This document shows, piece after piece, positions 24,309-33,345 of a stretch of 59,668 nucleotides of DNA (position 1 is its first letter; every line of letters begins with the position of its first letter). Both the position numbers and the translations under genes were made by a program. The notes under the pieces are model-generated. The model ran no database searches and was not told where the DNA came from. It saw only the letters and a program-made list of their open reading frames with translations. Source of the DNA: Fibrobacter succinogenes (GTDB taxonomy: Bacteria > Fibrobacterota > Fibrobacteria > Fibrobacterales > Fibrobacteraceae); the NCBI RefSeq assembly GCF_902779965.1, contig NZ_CACZDK010000016.1, forward strand, positions 1-59,668, given 5' to 3'.

Positions 24309-25325
24309 ATGAAGTCTAAAGAAGTTATCTCGGCTAAGCTGGTTCAAGATGCCAGGCAAATTATCGAGGCTGCGCAGAAAAACGCCGTTCGGAGCGTAAA
24401 TTTCTGCCGTGTTCAGATGTACTGGAATCTTGGCAAGCGGATTTTCGAAGAAGAGCAGCACGGCAAGAAACGAGCCGATTACGGGGCGTATATCGTGAAA
24501 TCGCTTGCAGAAAAGCTAGAATTTGAATACGGAAGTGGATTTTCTAGACGCCAATTGGAATTTTGCCGCCAATTTTACAACATTTACCCAATTGCGAACG
24601 CACTGCGTTCGCAATTGAACTGGTCGCAGTACCGCATGTTGATTCAGATTTCCGATTCCGACAAACGCGAATATTACGAACTTGAGGCGGTGAACAATTC
24701 TTGGAACGGTCGTGAACTTGAACGTCAAATTAACAGTCAATTGTACGAACGCCTTTTGCTCAGTAATGACAAGGAATCCGTGCTGGCGGTTGCTCGTAAA
24801 GAACGCATCCCAGAAACACCTCAAGAAGTCATCAAGGATCCCATGGTCCTAGAATTTCTTGGATTGGAAAAGAACCCAAGCTTTTATGAAAGCGATTTAG
24901 AGGGTGCGATTATTTCGCACATTACTGAATTTTTGCTTGAACTAGGCAAGGGCTTTTCTTTTGTAGCAAGGCAGAAACGGATTATGCTTGAAGACGATGA
25001 ATTTTTCGTTGACCTCGTTCTTTACAACAGATTGCTTCGCTGTTTTGTGGTTATTGAAATCAAGACGGGCAAAATCACGCATCAGGATCTCGGTCAGCTC
25101 CAAATGTACGTGAATTTCCATGACCGCATAGAAAAGCTTCCCGACGAAAATCCGACTATCGGCATTCTTCTATGCGCAGGCAAGAATGACTCTGCGGTAA
25201 AAATGACCTTGCCCGAAAACAACAAGACTATCCTCGCCAGTGAATACAAGTTGTATTTGCCCACCACAGAGCAGTTAGTCAGCGAGATTAACGAGGCTAA
25301 GAAACTTGCCCAAAAACAAGATTAA
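24309..25325 (+). CDS. YhcG-type PDDEXK nuclease (DUF1016), copy 1
   Basis: A 338-aa protein with an N-terminal DUF1016 helical domain (about 1-170: RSVNFCRVQMYWNLGKRIFEEE, opening at VNFCRVQMYWNLGKRI, and FSRRQLEFCRQFY) and a C-terminal PD-(D/E)XK nuclease. The catalytic pattern is FFVDLVLYN...FVVIEIKTGK (D...E-x-K), ending in LASEYKLYLPT. Members are found with type I restriction and other defence loci. The exact activity is not established. GGAGG in CATGGAGGC supports the ATG at 24309. Its tandem paralogue follows after a 21-bp gap with the same CATGGAGGC leader. Confidence 0.9.
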   Translation: MKSKEVISAKLVQDARQIIEAAQKNAVRSVNFCRVQMYWNLGKRIFEEEQHGKKRADYGAYIVKSLAEKLEFEYGSGFSRRQLEFCRQFYNIYPIANALRSQLNWSQYRMLIQISDSDKREYYELEAVNNSWNGRELERQINSQLYERLLLSNDKESVLAVARKERIPETPQEVIKDPMVLEFLGLEKNPSFYESDLEGAIISHITEFLLELGKGFSFVARQKRIMLEDDEFFVDLVLYNRLLRCFVVIEIKTGKITHQDLGQLQMYVNFHDRIEKLPDENPTIGILLCAGKNDSAVKMTLPENNKTILASEYKLYLPTTEQLVSEINEAKKLAQKQD

Positions 25326-25346
25326 TCAAGCCACATGGAGGCTAAC

Positions 25347-26414
25347 ATGGCTAATAATAAAGAGAACTTCCCTACAAAAGCAGTGGAATCGTTGTTCAAT
25401 AAAATATCCCCTCTTATTACGCAATCTCGTAAAATGATTGCAACGACCATCAATACTGCTGAAGTCTGCACCAAATTCAAGATAGGTCAATATATAGTCG
25501 AAGATGAACAAAAAGGCAAAAGCCGAGCGGCATATGGGAAACAAGTACTCATTCATCTATCTGCCAGACTGATAGAAAAACATGGAGAAGGTTGGTCCGT
25601 TGAAACATTAACTCTCTGTAGAAAATTTTTCAATGTATATTCGAATTTCGTAAACGGTGTTTACGAAATTGAGGGCAAATATAAATTCACACTTTCTTGG
25701 TCGCATTACCTGGTACTCATGCGCATCAAGAATGATGATGAACGCCGTTTTTACGAGATAGAGGCTACTTTCGGGAATTGGTCGGTTCGCGAGTTGCAGC
25801 GGCAGTATGGCTCAAGTCTGTATGAACGTCTTGCGCTGAGCCGGGACAAGGAACAGGTTGCCCGTTTGTCGCGCGTTGGCAATGTGATTGAAAAACCGGA
25901 GGATATCATCAAGAATCCGGTGACGCTTGAGTTTGTTGGTTTGAAACCGGATGCATCGTATTCAGAATCGAACTTGGAATCCGCTATCATTAGCAAGTTG
26001 CAAGAGTTCCTGCTTGAACTAGGGAAAGGATTCCTGTTCGAAGCACGCCAAAAACGATTCTCATTTGACGAGGACGACTACTATGTGGATTTGGTTCTGT
26101 ACAATCGTCTGCTACAGTGCTATGTGCTTGTTGATTTGAAGGTGGATAAGTTAACCCATCAAGATCTCGGCCAGATGCAGATGTACGTAAACTACTATGA
26201 CCGTTATGTAAAGCAAGATTTCGAAAAACCGACTATCGGTATTTTGCTTTGCAAAGAGAAGAAGGATACCCTTGTGAGGTTGACTTTGCCTGAAAACGTA
26301 AATATTTATGCATCTGCTTATGAGTTGTATCTGCCGGACAAGAAACTTTTGCAGGCGAAGGTCAAAGAATGGGTAAATGAATTTGAAATGCAAGATAATA
26401 GGGAGGTCACGTAA
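25347..26414 (+). CDS. YhcG-type PDDEXK nuclease (DUF1016), copy 2
   Basis: A 355-aa paralogue of the preceding gene with the same two-domain layout: SWSHYLVLMRIKNDDERRFYEIEA in the N-terminal domain (core SWSHYLVLMRIKNDDERRFY) and nuclease motif YYVDLVLYN...YVLVDLKVDK. The second acidic residue is Asp instead of the Glu in copy 1; this still fits a (D/E)-x-K site. The Met at 25347 is chosen over one 12 nt earlier because GGAGG then lies at normal distance. Sequence divergence between the two copies suggests old duplication or separate acquisition. The stop overlaps the start of the small broken ORF that follows. Confidence 0.9.
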   Translation: MANNKENFPTKAVESLFNKISPLITQSRKMIATTINTAEVCTKFKIGQYIVEDEQKGKSRAAYGKQVLIHLSARLIEKHGEGWSVETLTLCRKFFNVYSNFVNGVYEIEGKYKFTLSWSHYLVLMRIKNDDERRFYEIEATFGNWSVRELQRQYGSSLYERLALSRDKEQVARLSRVGNVIEKPEDIIKNPVTLEFVGLKPDASYSESNLESAIISKLQEFLLELGKGFLFEARQKRFSFDEDDYYVDLVLYNRLLQCYVLVDLKVDKLTHQDLGQMQMYVNYYDRYVKQDFEKPTIGILLCKEKKDTLVRLTLPENVNIYASAYELYLPDKKLLQAKVKEWVNEFEMQDNREVT

Positions 26415-26577
26415 TGGATCTTGTAAAATTCAAGAACGTCATTAAACGCTGAACGAAAACTATTCGTTTGACATGGAGATAGCTAATGAGATAGGTGGTC
26501 AGAATGGTGGTCATTGGGAGGTGAATAACGAAATCAACTCCGACATTGTCGCAACCAAAAGCTGGGGAAAAAATTAG
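26414..26577 (+). pseudogene. Small ORF broken by a one-base deletion in an A-tract
   Basis: It starts TAATGG, overlapping the second YhcG stop, with GGGAGG 7 nt upstream, so translation should begin. It reads MDLVKFKNVIKR and stops. Adding one A to the AAA at 26444-26446 restores a 54-codon frame that continues KTLNENYSFDMEIANEIGGQ and ends at 26577 in SWGKN. The strong start and clean continuation indicate a recently broken gene, or a sequencing error. No family recognised. Small size and coupling to a nuclease raise the idea of an antidote or accessory peptide, which is speculation. Confidence 0.55.
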
Positions 26578-26592
26578 CCCGCTTTCGCGGGC
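26577..26592. terminator. Hairpin GCCCGC-TTTC-GCGGGC
   Basis: A strong GC stem immediately after the broken ORF and before the convergent gene at 26608. It lacks a long T-run but probably ends transcription of the YhcG operon. Confidence 0.55.
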
Positions 26593-26607
26593 CATCGTTC
26601 TAATGTT

Positions 26608-27312
26608 TTACTTCTTCTTTGCGGTGCTCTTTTTCGGGGCGGTGAAATAGTTCTTCATGAATTCATCGAATTCTTCGTCTTCGATTTTGTGCATCACGGA
26701 GAGTTTGTCGAAAATCCAGCAGAGTTGTTCGTCGGTCTGGATGGCGATATAGCCGTCTTTGCGGAATACCTTGAGCTTCAGGAGGCCGCTATCCCAGCGG
26801 TTCGAAAGCTTGAAGTCTTCGAGCAGGCGGGCGTGTTCCTTGCAAATTGCAAGTTTGTCTGCAAAAGAATAGATTGCCGGGTAGATGTTCGGGTTGCAGA
26901 GGTGCAAAAGGCCGTTGCGTGCGTTTGCCGGGTTCTTGGCGAACTTCTTGGAGGCGAAGTCTTCGAGCTGTTCCTTGATTTCGGAGACTGTCTTGCCGCG
27001 GGTTGCTGCCGGGAGTGTCGAGAACTGGTTCAGGATGCCCTGCAAAAAGCTGAGGTCCCAATTCTTGGAGGATGTGCCGGTGCCGGCTTTCCAGAGGCCT
27101 GCGTTGCCTTTGGATGTGTTTGCGATTCCGTAGAGTGCAATGGCTTGCGGTGCGAATTCGGAGCCGTTAGTCGGGGCGGCGGGGATTGCTTCGACGGTTT
27201 CACCGAGGAAGTTTTCTGCGAGGAACTGGTCGAATGCGTCGTAGATTGCTTCTTTGCCCGGGACTTTAAAACGGGGGGCGCCATTTGCTTTGAGTTCTTT
27301 AATTGTTGCCAT
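26608..27312 (-). CDS. Hypothetical 234-aa protein
   Basis: A soluble protein with no signal peptide. It begins MATIKELKANGAPRFKVPGK, has a central run of helices (NARNGLLHLCNPNIYPAIYS, DSGLLKLKVFRKDGYIAIQT) and ends in a basic tail KKSTAKKK. AAGGAC lies 6 nt before the ATG. Codon choice is that of a well-expressed host gene, unlike the AT-rich island to its left, so this may mark the island boundary. The LLHLCNPNIYPAIYSFADK part loosely recalls N-terminal segments of McrB-associated proteins, which is too weak for a call. Function unknown. Confidence 0.7.
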   Translation of the reverse strand: MATIKELKANGAPRFKVPGKEAIYDAFDQFLAENFLGETVEAIPAAPTNGSEFAPQAIALYGIANTSKGNAGLWKAGTGTSSKNWDLSFLQGILNQFSTLPAATRGKTVSEIKEQLEDFASKKFAKNPANARNGLLHLCNPNIYPAIYSFADKLAICKEHARLLEDFKLSNRWDSGLLKLKVFRKDGYIAIQTDEQLCWIFDKLSVMHKIEDEEFDEFMKNYFTAPKKSTAKKK

Positions 27313-27387
27313 TTTTCGTCCTTTGTTTATTTATTTACTATTTAAATATACACAGAAAAGAGGGCGTAGGTACAAAAGAATTCAAAA

Positions 27388-29538
27388 CTATAGCGAAATT
27401 CCCGTATTGCGCTCGCTGACGGTGGTAACTGCGGCTTTGAATGTGTCGTCGTTTGCGATGATGGTGACGCTTTCCTTGGCGCGGGTGATTCCTGTATACA
27501 GAATTTGGTTTGTCAGTAGCGGGTGCCCGATTTTTGTCGGGAGGAACATGGTGACGTGTTTGTATTCGGAGCCTTGCGATTTATGGATGGTGATGGCGAA
27601 TGCGGTTGTGAGCGAATCTTCGGGGAGAATCGAGAGCGGATAAAAGACAAAGTCATCGCGCGTTTTTCCGGTGAGTTCGCTGTTTTGCAGGGGCGCCTTT
27701 TTGAGCATGAGGCAGGGGGTGTTATCGTCGAATACGACTATGCCTGTGTCCCCATTGTAGAGTTTGAACATTTCTTGGTTCTTGGTGATGATGAGCAGTT
27801 GTCCGGGGAAGTAGCCGGAGTCATCCCATTGGATTGTTTCACCTTGCTTTTTCTTTTGTGCGCGCCAAAGGCTCTTGATTTTACTACAAACTTTTTTATT
27901 GATGTTTTCGATGCCGCGGAGTCCTCGGCGTTCGGCGCAGAGGATGCGCTTTGTCAGCGAGAGCTGCCAGATTTCGTTACGGCGGGCGGTTTCGCTGTGG
28001 TCGGTGTCGCTTGCTTCGGTGCCGGTGCGCTCAGGGTGGATGTTTTCTGCAAGTGCGGGGAGTTGTGCAAAGTCGCGGGACCATTCGGCGATGAAGTTTT
28101 CAATGCGTTTGTCTTCTTCTTTTTTCGAAAGCGGTGTGGAGTCGGTTTCGAGTTGCTTGTAGAAAACCTTGTCCTTGAATTGCGTGGTTGCTGCGTTGTC
28201 GCTTGCAGTGTCGGGGTTGCGCGTGGAATCGTTGGAAACTGCGCCGGAGGTTGTGAATTTGTGCGGAACAAACTTTGTGTTGTCTTTTGTTTCTGCAACG
28301 GTTTTGATTTCGGCAGCGAGTTTTCCGATGTTGGAACGGTCGTCGAATCGGTTGGATTCGTTGAGCTTGACAGAAAAGTTGCTACCACTTTCGTTCACTT
28401 TGAGGATTTCGCCGAGGACGGCTCCTGAGTCAACTGAGGGGAGCTGGAACGGGTCGCCGAGAATGAATATTCGTGCGCCTTCGGGAATGGCTTCGAGGAG
28501 GGCGGCGAACATTTCGATGTCGATCATGCTTGCTTCGTCAATGACGAAAATTGAATTTTTGGGGAATTGTTCTTCGCGGTTGAACGAAAAGCCGCCTTTG
28601 CTTTTGGAGAATCGGAGTAGGCGGTGGATAGTGCTGCTTTCGAGTTCGTTCAGCTTGCGGAATATGGGTTCGTTTGTACCGGTTTTCTTTTCGTCGCGGA
28701 TTCTAGCGAGACCATCGATGAGGCTTTCTCGCATGCGGTCGGCAGCTTTGCCGCTTGGTGCTGCAAGGTAAATGTTCCAATCGAGCATGTCGCTATGGCT
28801 TTCGAGTAGATTCCACAAGATGTAAAGGACGACCGTTGTCTTGCCTGTGCCTGGGCCGCCTGTGATGACGAGGTTTTCGGTTTGCCCGCGGATGATGGCT
28901 TCGGCTTGGCGTTTTTTGATGAGGAATTGTTTGCCGTTGCCGAATGGCTTACACATGCTCGCGATTTTTTGCGTGCAGTTTTCGATTTCTTTGTCGGCGG
29001 GGGTGTGGCCGTTTTTGAATAAGATTTTTGCGGATTGTTCGATGACGCATTTCGCATCGAAGTGCTTGGTAAAGTAAAGGTGAGCGCTGCTCTCGCGTTT
29101 GGCGAGAATGAACGGGCAACTTAAAGCGTCTTCGACGGAAGTGGTGTCGGTTTCGCGGCTTTCCATGATGGCAGAAAAGTCGTTTGTCAGAATGTCTTGG
29201 ATGCCTTCGGTGATGATGTTTGCAAAATCGTCTGCGCTTGCAAAATTGCTTTCGTCAATGTCTTCTTCGGCGGTGCTGATGCGGAGCGTAACGAGGCCGT
29301 TCCATTTGCGTGCCCACATGTCGGAAAATTGCTGGGCGTTCAGTGGTACGCGCGTGTTGCCATCGTCAAGGAGCGATAGGCAGAGCGTTAAGAATTTTTG
29401 CGTTTGCAGAGGAACGTCTTTTTTGATTTCGAAAAGTAAATGGAGTAGATGTTTGTCAAGCGCAACGAGGCCGCGCATTTCTGTGAGCGCGTCGATGAAT
29501 TCGTCAAGCGATTCGGTGGCAAGTAATTTATTATCCAT
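27388..29538 (-). CDS. recD: Exodeoxyribonuclease V alpha subunit
   Basis: A 716-aa superfamily 1B 5'-3' helicase of the RecBCD complex. Walker A GGPGTGKTTV (about 227-236), VIDEASMID, GDPFQLPSVDSGA, and the C-terminal UvrD-like TIHKSQGSEYKHV and YTGITRAKE motifs are present. It is about 100 aa longer than E. coli RecD. The extra material is a charged, low-complexity insert at about residues 400-520 (with SNDSTRNPDTASDN and TGTEASDTDHSET) between helicase motifs. It starts 1 bp after the recB stop. The complex degrades linear DNA and loads RecA at double-strand breaks. Confidence 0.95.
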   Translation of the reverse strand: MDNKLLATESLDEFIDALTEMRGLVALDKHLLHLLFEIKKDVPLQTQKFLTLCLSLLDDGNTRVPLNAQQFSDMWARKWNGLVTLRISTAEEDIDESNFASADDFANIITEGIQDILTNDFSAIMESRETDTTSVEDALSCPFILAKRESSAHLYFTKHFDAKCVIEQSAKILFKNGHTPADKEIENCTQKIASMCKPFGNGKQFLIKKRQAEAIIRGQTENLVITGGPGTGKTTVVLYILWNLLESHSDMLDWNIYLAAPSGKAADRMRESLIDGLARIRDEKKTGTNEPIFRKLNELESSTIHRLLRFSKSKGGFSFNREEQFPKNSIFVIDEASMIDIEMFAALLEAIPEGARIFILGDPFQLPSVDSGAVLGEILKVNESGSNFSVKLNESNRFDDRSNIGKLAAEIKTVAETKDNTKFVPHKFTTSGAVSNDSTRNPDTASDNAATTQFKDKVFYKQLETDSTPLSKKEEDKRIENFIAEWSRDFAQLPALAENIHPERTGTEASDTDHSETARRNEIWQLSLTKRILCAERRGLRGIENINKKVCSKIKSLWRAQKKKQGETIQWDDSGYFPGQLLIITKNQEMFKLYNGDTGIVVFDDNTPCLMLKKAPLQNSELTGKTRDDFVFYPLSILPEDSLTTAFAITIHKSQGSEYKHVTMFLPTKIGHPLLTNQILYTGITRAKESVTIIANDDTFKAAVTTVSERNTGISL

Positions 29539-29539
29539 T

Positions 29540-32500
29540 TTAATTTTCCTCCTTGATGTGGGAGGGCTTTACCATAAGGTCTTTAATTTTCTGGTAGGCG
29601 CGTTCGAGGTCTGCAAAGCTGTTCCATGTTTGCGCGTAAATGCCTTTGGGCGTGTTGCCTTCGGTGCCGCGGATGAAGGCATAATAGATGCCGCCGAAAT
29701 GTTGTTCGAAAATTTCGGAATCGCTCAAGTTTTCGGCAGTGCCTTCGCCATAGAATTGCTTGAGCCATTGGATAAGGCAATAGCTGTAAAGAACTCGTTG
29801 GATGGAGTAATCGTTGTCGACTTTTTCTTTGAGTGCTTCGGGCGTGTAGGTGTTGTTTTCGAGCAGGTCTGATTTCCAGTCGAGAATGGAATAGCGTTTT
29901 TGACCGTTGACCGTGCGGACAAACAGCAAGTCGATAAAGCCCTTGCAGAAACGCTTGAGAATGTCGGTGTCGGCACGGTTTTCGCGGCTCTTGTCAAGTG
30001 CGCGAATCCTGTCATCATTGCTTTCATTGGATGCGCGCGTCTCGCTTTCATTGCTCTCGTTGAGTGCGCGCGTTTCGTCGCTTGCGTTTTGGTTGAATTG
30101 TACTTCGGGCTTGTGGTCGCTTTCAGGAATATCTATAAGCGCGAATGTATCAGTTGTTTTAGAACTGCCTGCGATTTCCGGTAACCTTGCGTTTAGTGTA
30201 TTCCATGTATAGCGTGTGGCAATGTCGATCCATGCATCGCGATGATTCCAGATGGAGAGCGATTCGCGCTTGAATTCTTCTTCGATGATGTTCTTTGTTT
30301 GGGAATCGGCGAGAGTATCGTCGAGCGTTTTGAGGGCTTGACCGAATTGATGGAACTTTATGCGTTCGAAAATGCGGTGGAGCGCGTTACCGGCGTGCGA
30401 ACCGCGCGGGAATCTTTGTGCGGTTTCGTTGAGGTGCGTTTGGTAGTCGAGCGATTCGTCGAATGCAATGGTGCAATCGTGCGCTTCGGTGTCGATATCG
30501 TGAATTTGTACAATCGGTGTACGCGTTGTTGCAATTTCGGTACCTTCCGGATTTAAGCGGTCGCCTTCGTCTGTATCGACTATGGAATCGGCTTTGCCAG
30601 AAAGCGAACTGTACGAATACTGCATGATGCTTGCATCGGCGAGCTTTTGCTGCAAGCGGACCATTTCGCTTTTTTGATTTACAATGTTGTTCTTAATTTC
30701 GTCTGCGGTCAGGGCATTCCCGATTCCTGAAATCGCGTTGAACGGCTTGAGAATGTGTTCCTTGACGGTCTCGCTCAGCTGCTGCGGATTCCAAGTCTCG
30801 ATTTTCGGTAATGCGGTTGTCAATTGCGGCGCTGTTTCGAGTAGCCCTCTGATGGAGCTTTCGAGGAATCTGTATTCTTCCTTGACGCCTTTGGTGTTTT
30901 TCCATTTCTCGTAGCGCGGCAACAGCAATATGGAAGAGGCTCGCGTGAAGTCAACGTAGAAAAGACGTTTCCATTCTTCGAGTTCTTCGCGCTCGCGGGT
31001 TTTCTTGGCGCGTTCGCTAAATCCAAGGCGGATTTCGTCGTTGTCGTGATAAAGGAACGGGCCTGTTCCCGGTCTTTTGCCTTTGAAACCTGCAACAGAA
31101 ATGACAACCGGAAATTCGAGGCCTTTGGACGCGTGAATAGTCATGACTTGCACGGCGTCGTAGTCGCTGCTTTTTTCGACGAGGTTTCCGTCTTCATCAT
31201 CGGCGTTGTCGCTGTAGTTGGCGAGCGCTTCTAAATGGCGGACTAGGTCTTCGATAGAGCAATTGTGATTGTAAAGGTATTCGATGGCATAATTTCCGAT
31301 TTGGCGGAGCCTTGCCAAATTTTGCAATCGAGAAATTTCCGTGAGGCGTTCTTCGACTTGCGTGTCGCTGTAAATGCGTTCGAGCATTTCGGCGTAGCGG
31401 CGTCTTTGTGCAAGTTCGCGCCAGGCGTTCAATTGCTGGCGTACGGGATTATTCGGGTCGTCAAAGGCGCTGCTTTCGGCGTAGTGAATGTCTTGCTTTG
31501 CTATTCTGAAAAAGTCCGTGATGAGCGCTTCGCTTAAAAGTCGCCTATTCCATGCGGAAAAATCGGGAGCATCGATGGCTTTGAAAATGGCAATCCATTC
31601 GGCACATTCGCGGCAACTGAAAAGGTCGCTGTCTTTGTAACGGCTGAAGGGTACGCCTGCAGAGCGCATGGCATCTTCGATGGCTTCCATTTCGGCGCGG
31701 CTGCGTGCGAGTACTGCAAAATCTTTGAATGTGACGTTCCTGTATTTTGTGCAGTCTTTTTTGTCGAATACTTGCAAGGCTGTTTTTTTGTCATCGACAA
31801 ACGTACACCAGTCTACGATTTTTTTGACGGCGGTGCGTGCAAAATCGACTTCGTTGATGTCTTCTTCGCTGATCCAAATCGGGGCAATTTCTTCGCCTTT
31901 GATTTTTGGCGGAGCCTTGACTTGCGAACTGTTTTGCGGTGGCAGCGACGACTCGAAATCTACGAGTTTTGTAGCGCCTTCGTTGGGCGTGAAAAAGTCG
32001 CCTTTAAAAAGTTCGTTGCAGCCGTTGATGATTCCTGTTGTGGATCTGAAGTTTGTTTGCAACGACATGCCGTTGTTGATTTCGTGAATCGCTTTTTGAT
32101 AGACGTTCACGTCGGCGCTTTGGAAACTGTAAATAGATTGCTTGGGGTCGCCAACGACAAAAATCTTGTCGAAAACAGCGCTGAAAATATCCCATTGCAA
32201 TTGGTTGGTGTCTTGGAATTCGTCGATAATGGCGTAAGCGTATTGCGCGCGGAGCCTTGTTTTTAAAAGGGATTCGCCTTTGCTTGTGTCGAGTGCGGCG
32301 TGATGAACCGATAGAATCATATCGTTGAACGACTGGTATTTCATTTCGGTTTTATACGCTTGCCACTCATCAAAAACGCTCGCGGCTTGCGATATCAAGA
32401 ATTGGTTCAGCAAAATGCTATTGATAGAACCGAGTAAATCCTTGAGGTTCTTAAACGCGATAAAGGCTTCATATGCATTTGCCGGCCAAGTTGTTTGGAT

Positions 32501-33343
32501 AAATTCACTATCCTTGAACGAAACGGCCGAAAAAAGCGCACTCCCTTTTTGCCATTGCTTGATAATGTTCAGAAAATCGCTGATGCAATTTTTAGAAGTC
32601 TTGCCGAACTTTTCGGACGGATGCTTTTCGAGTGTTGCGTATGCTTCGCGGAAAGCGGGAATGTCAAGGACATCGTCAAATGTGCTGACGGCTGCGATTG
32701 CTTGCAAGTCTTCAGTGCTTAAAACGGTATCGCCAATTTTAGTATCTTCGGATTTGTCGAGCGGAATGATTTCGCGGTCGCCTTCGCTCCCTTTGTAAAT
32801 GTTCGTAATGCTCTTGAGACCGTCAATAATTTTTCTTGTAATCGCTTGTGCGGAATCGTGCTTGATCAAGAACTGAAAATCGGAATTATCGCTCCAGCGG
32901 TCTCGAATAAATTGCTCAATGAGATTTTCGACTTCGGCATCGTCAATCATCGACATGTCAAAGGGCCTGCCCGCATCGTAGGCGTATTCTTTTAGCGCTT
33001 TTTGGCAGAAAGAATGAATCGTGAAAATGGCGGCGTTATCGACGTCTTGATATGCCTTGGAAAAAAGTGCAAGTGTCGCGTTGTCGAGTTCTTTTTCGCT
33101 CTCGTTTGTTTTGTCCAGCTTTTTGCTGAGGAGAACTTCGTCGATTTTTTTGCGGATGCGGTCTTTTAATTCGCCCGCCGCTTTTTCGGTGTAGGTGACG
33201 ATGAGAATTTTTTTGAGCGGTGTCCCGAGGCTAATGAGTTTTGCCACCATCAATTGGATGGTGTATGTTTTGCCTGTTCCTGCAGAAGCTTCGATAAAAA
33301 GGCTTTTGGAAGGATCGAATTTTTGGAGACTGAAATTTTCCAT
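29540..33343 (-). CDS. recB: Exodeoxyribonuclease V beta subunit
   Basis: A 1267-aa superfamily 1A 3'-5' helicase and nuclease. Walker A is ASAGTGKT (19-26); further helicase motifs are IDEFQDTNQLQW, GDPKQSIYSFQSAD, TIHASKGLEFP and VDFTRAS. The C-terminal nuclease domain has the RecB motif GFIDLLF...YSILDWKSDLL with the catalytic D-x-K. The linker just before the nuclease domain carries three 11-residue tandem repeats (described separately). It overlaps neither neighbour but is only 2 bp from recC. As in E. coli it should act in recombination repair and destruction of unprotected linear DNA. Confidence 0.96.
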   Translation of the reverse strand: MENFSLQKFDPSKSLFIEASAGTGKTYTIQLMVAKLISLGTPLKKILIVTYTEKAAGELKDRIRKKIDEVLLSKKLDKTNESEKELDNATLALFSKAYQDVDNAAIFTIHSFCQKALKEYAYDAGRPFDMSMIDDAEVENLIEQFIRDRWSDNSDFQFLIKHDSAQAITRKIIDGLKSITNIYKGSEGDREIIPLDKSEDTKIGDTVLSTEDLQAIAAVSTFDDVLDIPAFREAYATLEKHPSEKFGKTSKNCISDFLNIIKQWQKGSALFSAVSFKDSEFIQTTWPANAYEAFIAFKNLKDLLGSINSILLNQFLISQAASVFDEWQAYKTEMKYQSFNDMILSVHHAALDTSKGESLLKTRLRAQYAYAIIDEFQDTNQLQWDIFSAVFDKIFVVGDPKQSIYSFQSADVNVYQKAIHEINNGMSLQTNFRSTTGIINGCNELFKGDFFTPNEGATKLVDFESSLPPQNSSQVKAPPKIKGEEIAPIWISEEDINEVDFARTAVKKIVDWCTFVDDKKTALQVFDKKDCTKYRNVTFKDFAVLARSRAEMEAIEDAMRSAGVPFSRYKDSDLFSCRECAEWIAIFKAIDAPDFSAWNRRLLSEALITDFFRIAKQDIHYAESSAFDDPNNPVRQQLNAWRELAQRRRYAEMLERIYSDTQVEERLTEISRLQNLARLRQIGNYAIEYLYNHNCSIEDLVRHLEALANYSDNADDEDGNLVEKSSDYDAVQVMTIHASKGLEFPVVISVAGFKGKRPGTGPFLYHDNDEIRLGFSERAKKTREREELEEWKRLFYVDFTRASSILLLPRYEKWKNTKGVKEEYRFLESSIRGLLETAPQLTTALPKIETWNPQQLSETVKEHILKPFNAISGIGNALTADEIKNNIVNQKSEMVRLQQKLADASIMQYSYSSLSGKADSIVDTDEGDRLNPEGTEIATTRTPIVQIHDIDTEAHDCTIAFDESLDYQTHLNETAQRFPRGSHAGNALHRIFERIKFHQFGQALKTLDDTLADSQTKNIIEEEFKRESLSIWNHRDAWIDIATRYTWNTLNARLPEIAGSSKTTDTFALIDIPESDHKPEVQFNQNASDETRALNESNESETRASNESNDDRIRALDKSRENRADTDILKRFCKGFIDLLFVRTVNGQKRYSILDWKSDLLENNTYTPEALKEKVDNDYSIQRVLYSYCLIQWLKQFYGEGTAENLSDSEIFEQHFGGIYYAFIRGTEGNTPKGIYAQTWNSFADLERAYQKIKDLMVKPSHIKEEN
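29978..30076 (-). repeat. 33-bp x3 minisatellite inside recB
   Basis: Three 33-bp units encode ETRALNESNES, ETRASNESNDD and RIRALDKSREN in the linker before the RecB nuclease domain. The unit is a multiple of 3, so copy-number change would lengthen or shorten the linker without a frameshift. Confidence 0.8.
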
Positions 33344-33345
33344 GA

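Noticed and set aside
14440-26610. tRNA or att site at the border of the defence island
   Set aside because: I found no tRNA gene or matching direct repeats at either edge, so integration by a tRNA-targeting element is not supported.
27523-28428. A 301-codon frame antisense to recD
   Set aside because: Arises from RecD codon bias (many Cys, Gly, Val, Phe), with no start signals or motifs.
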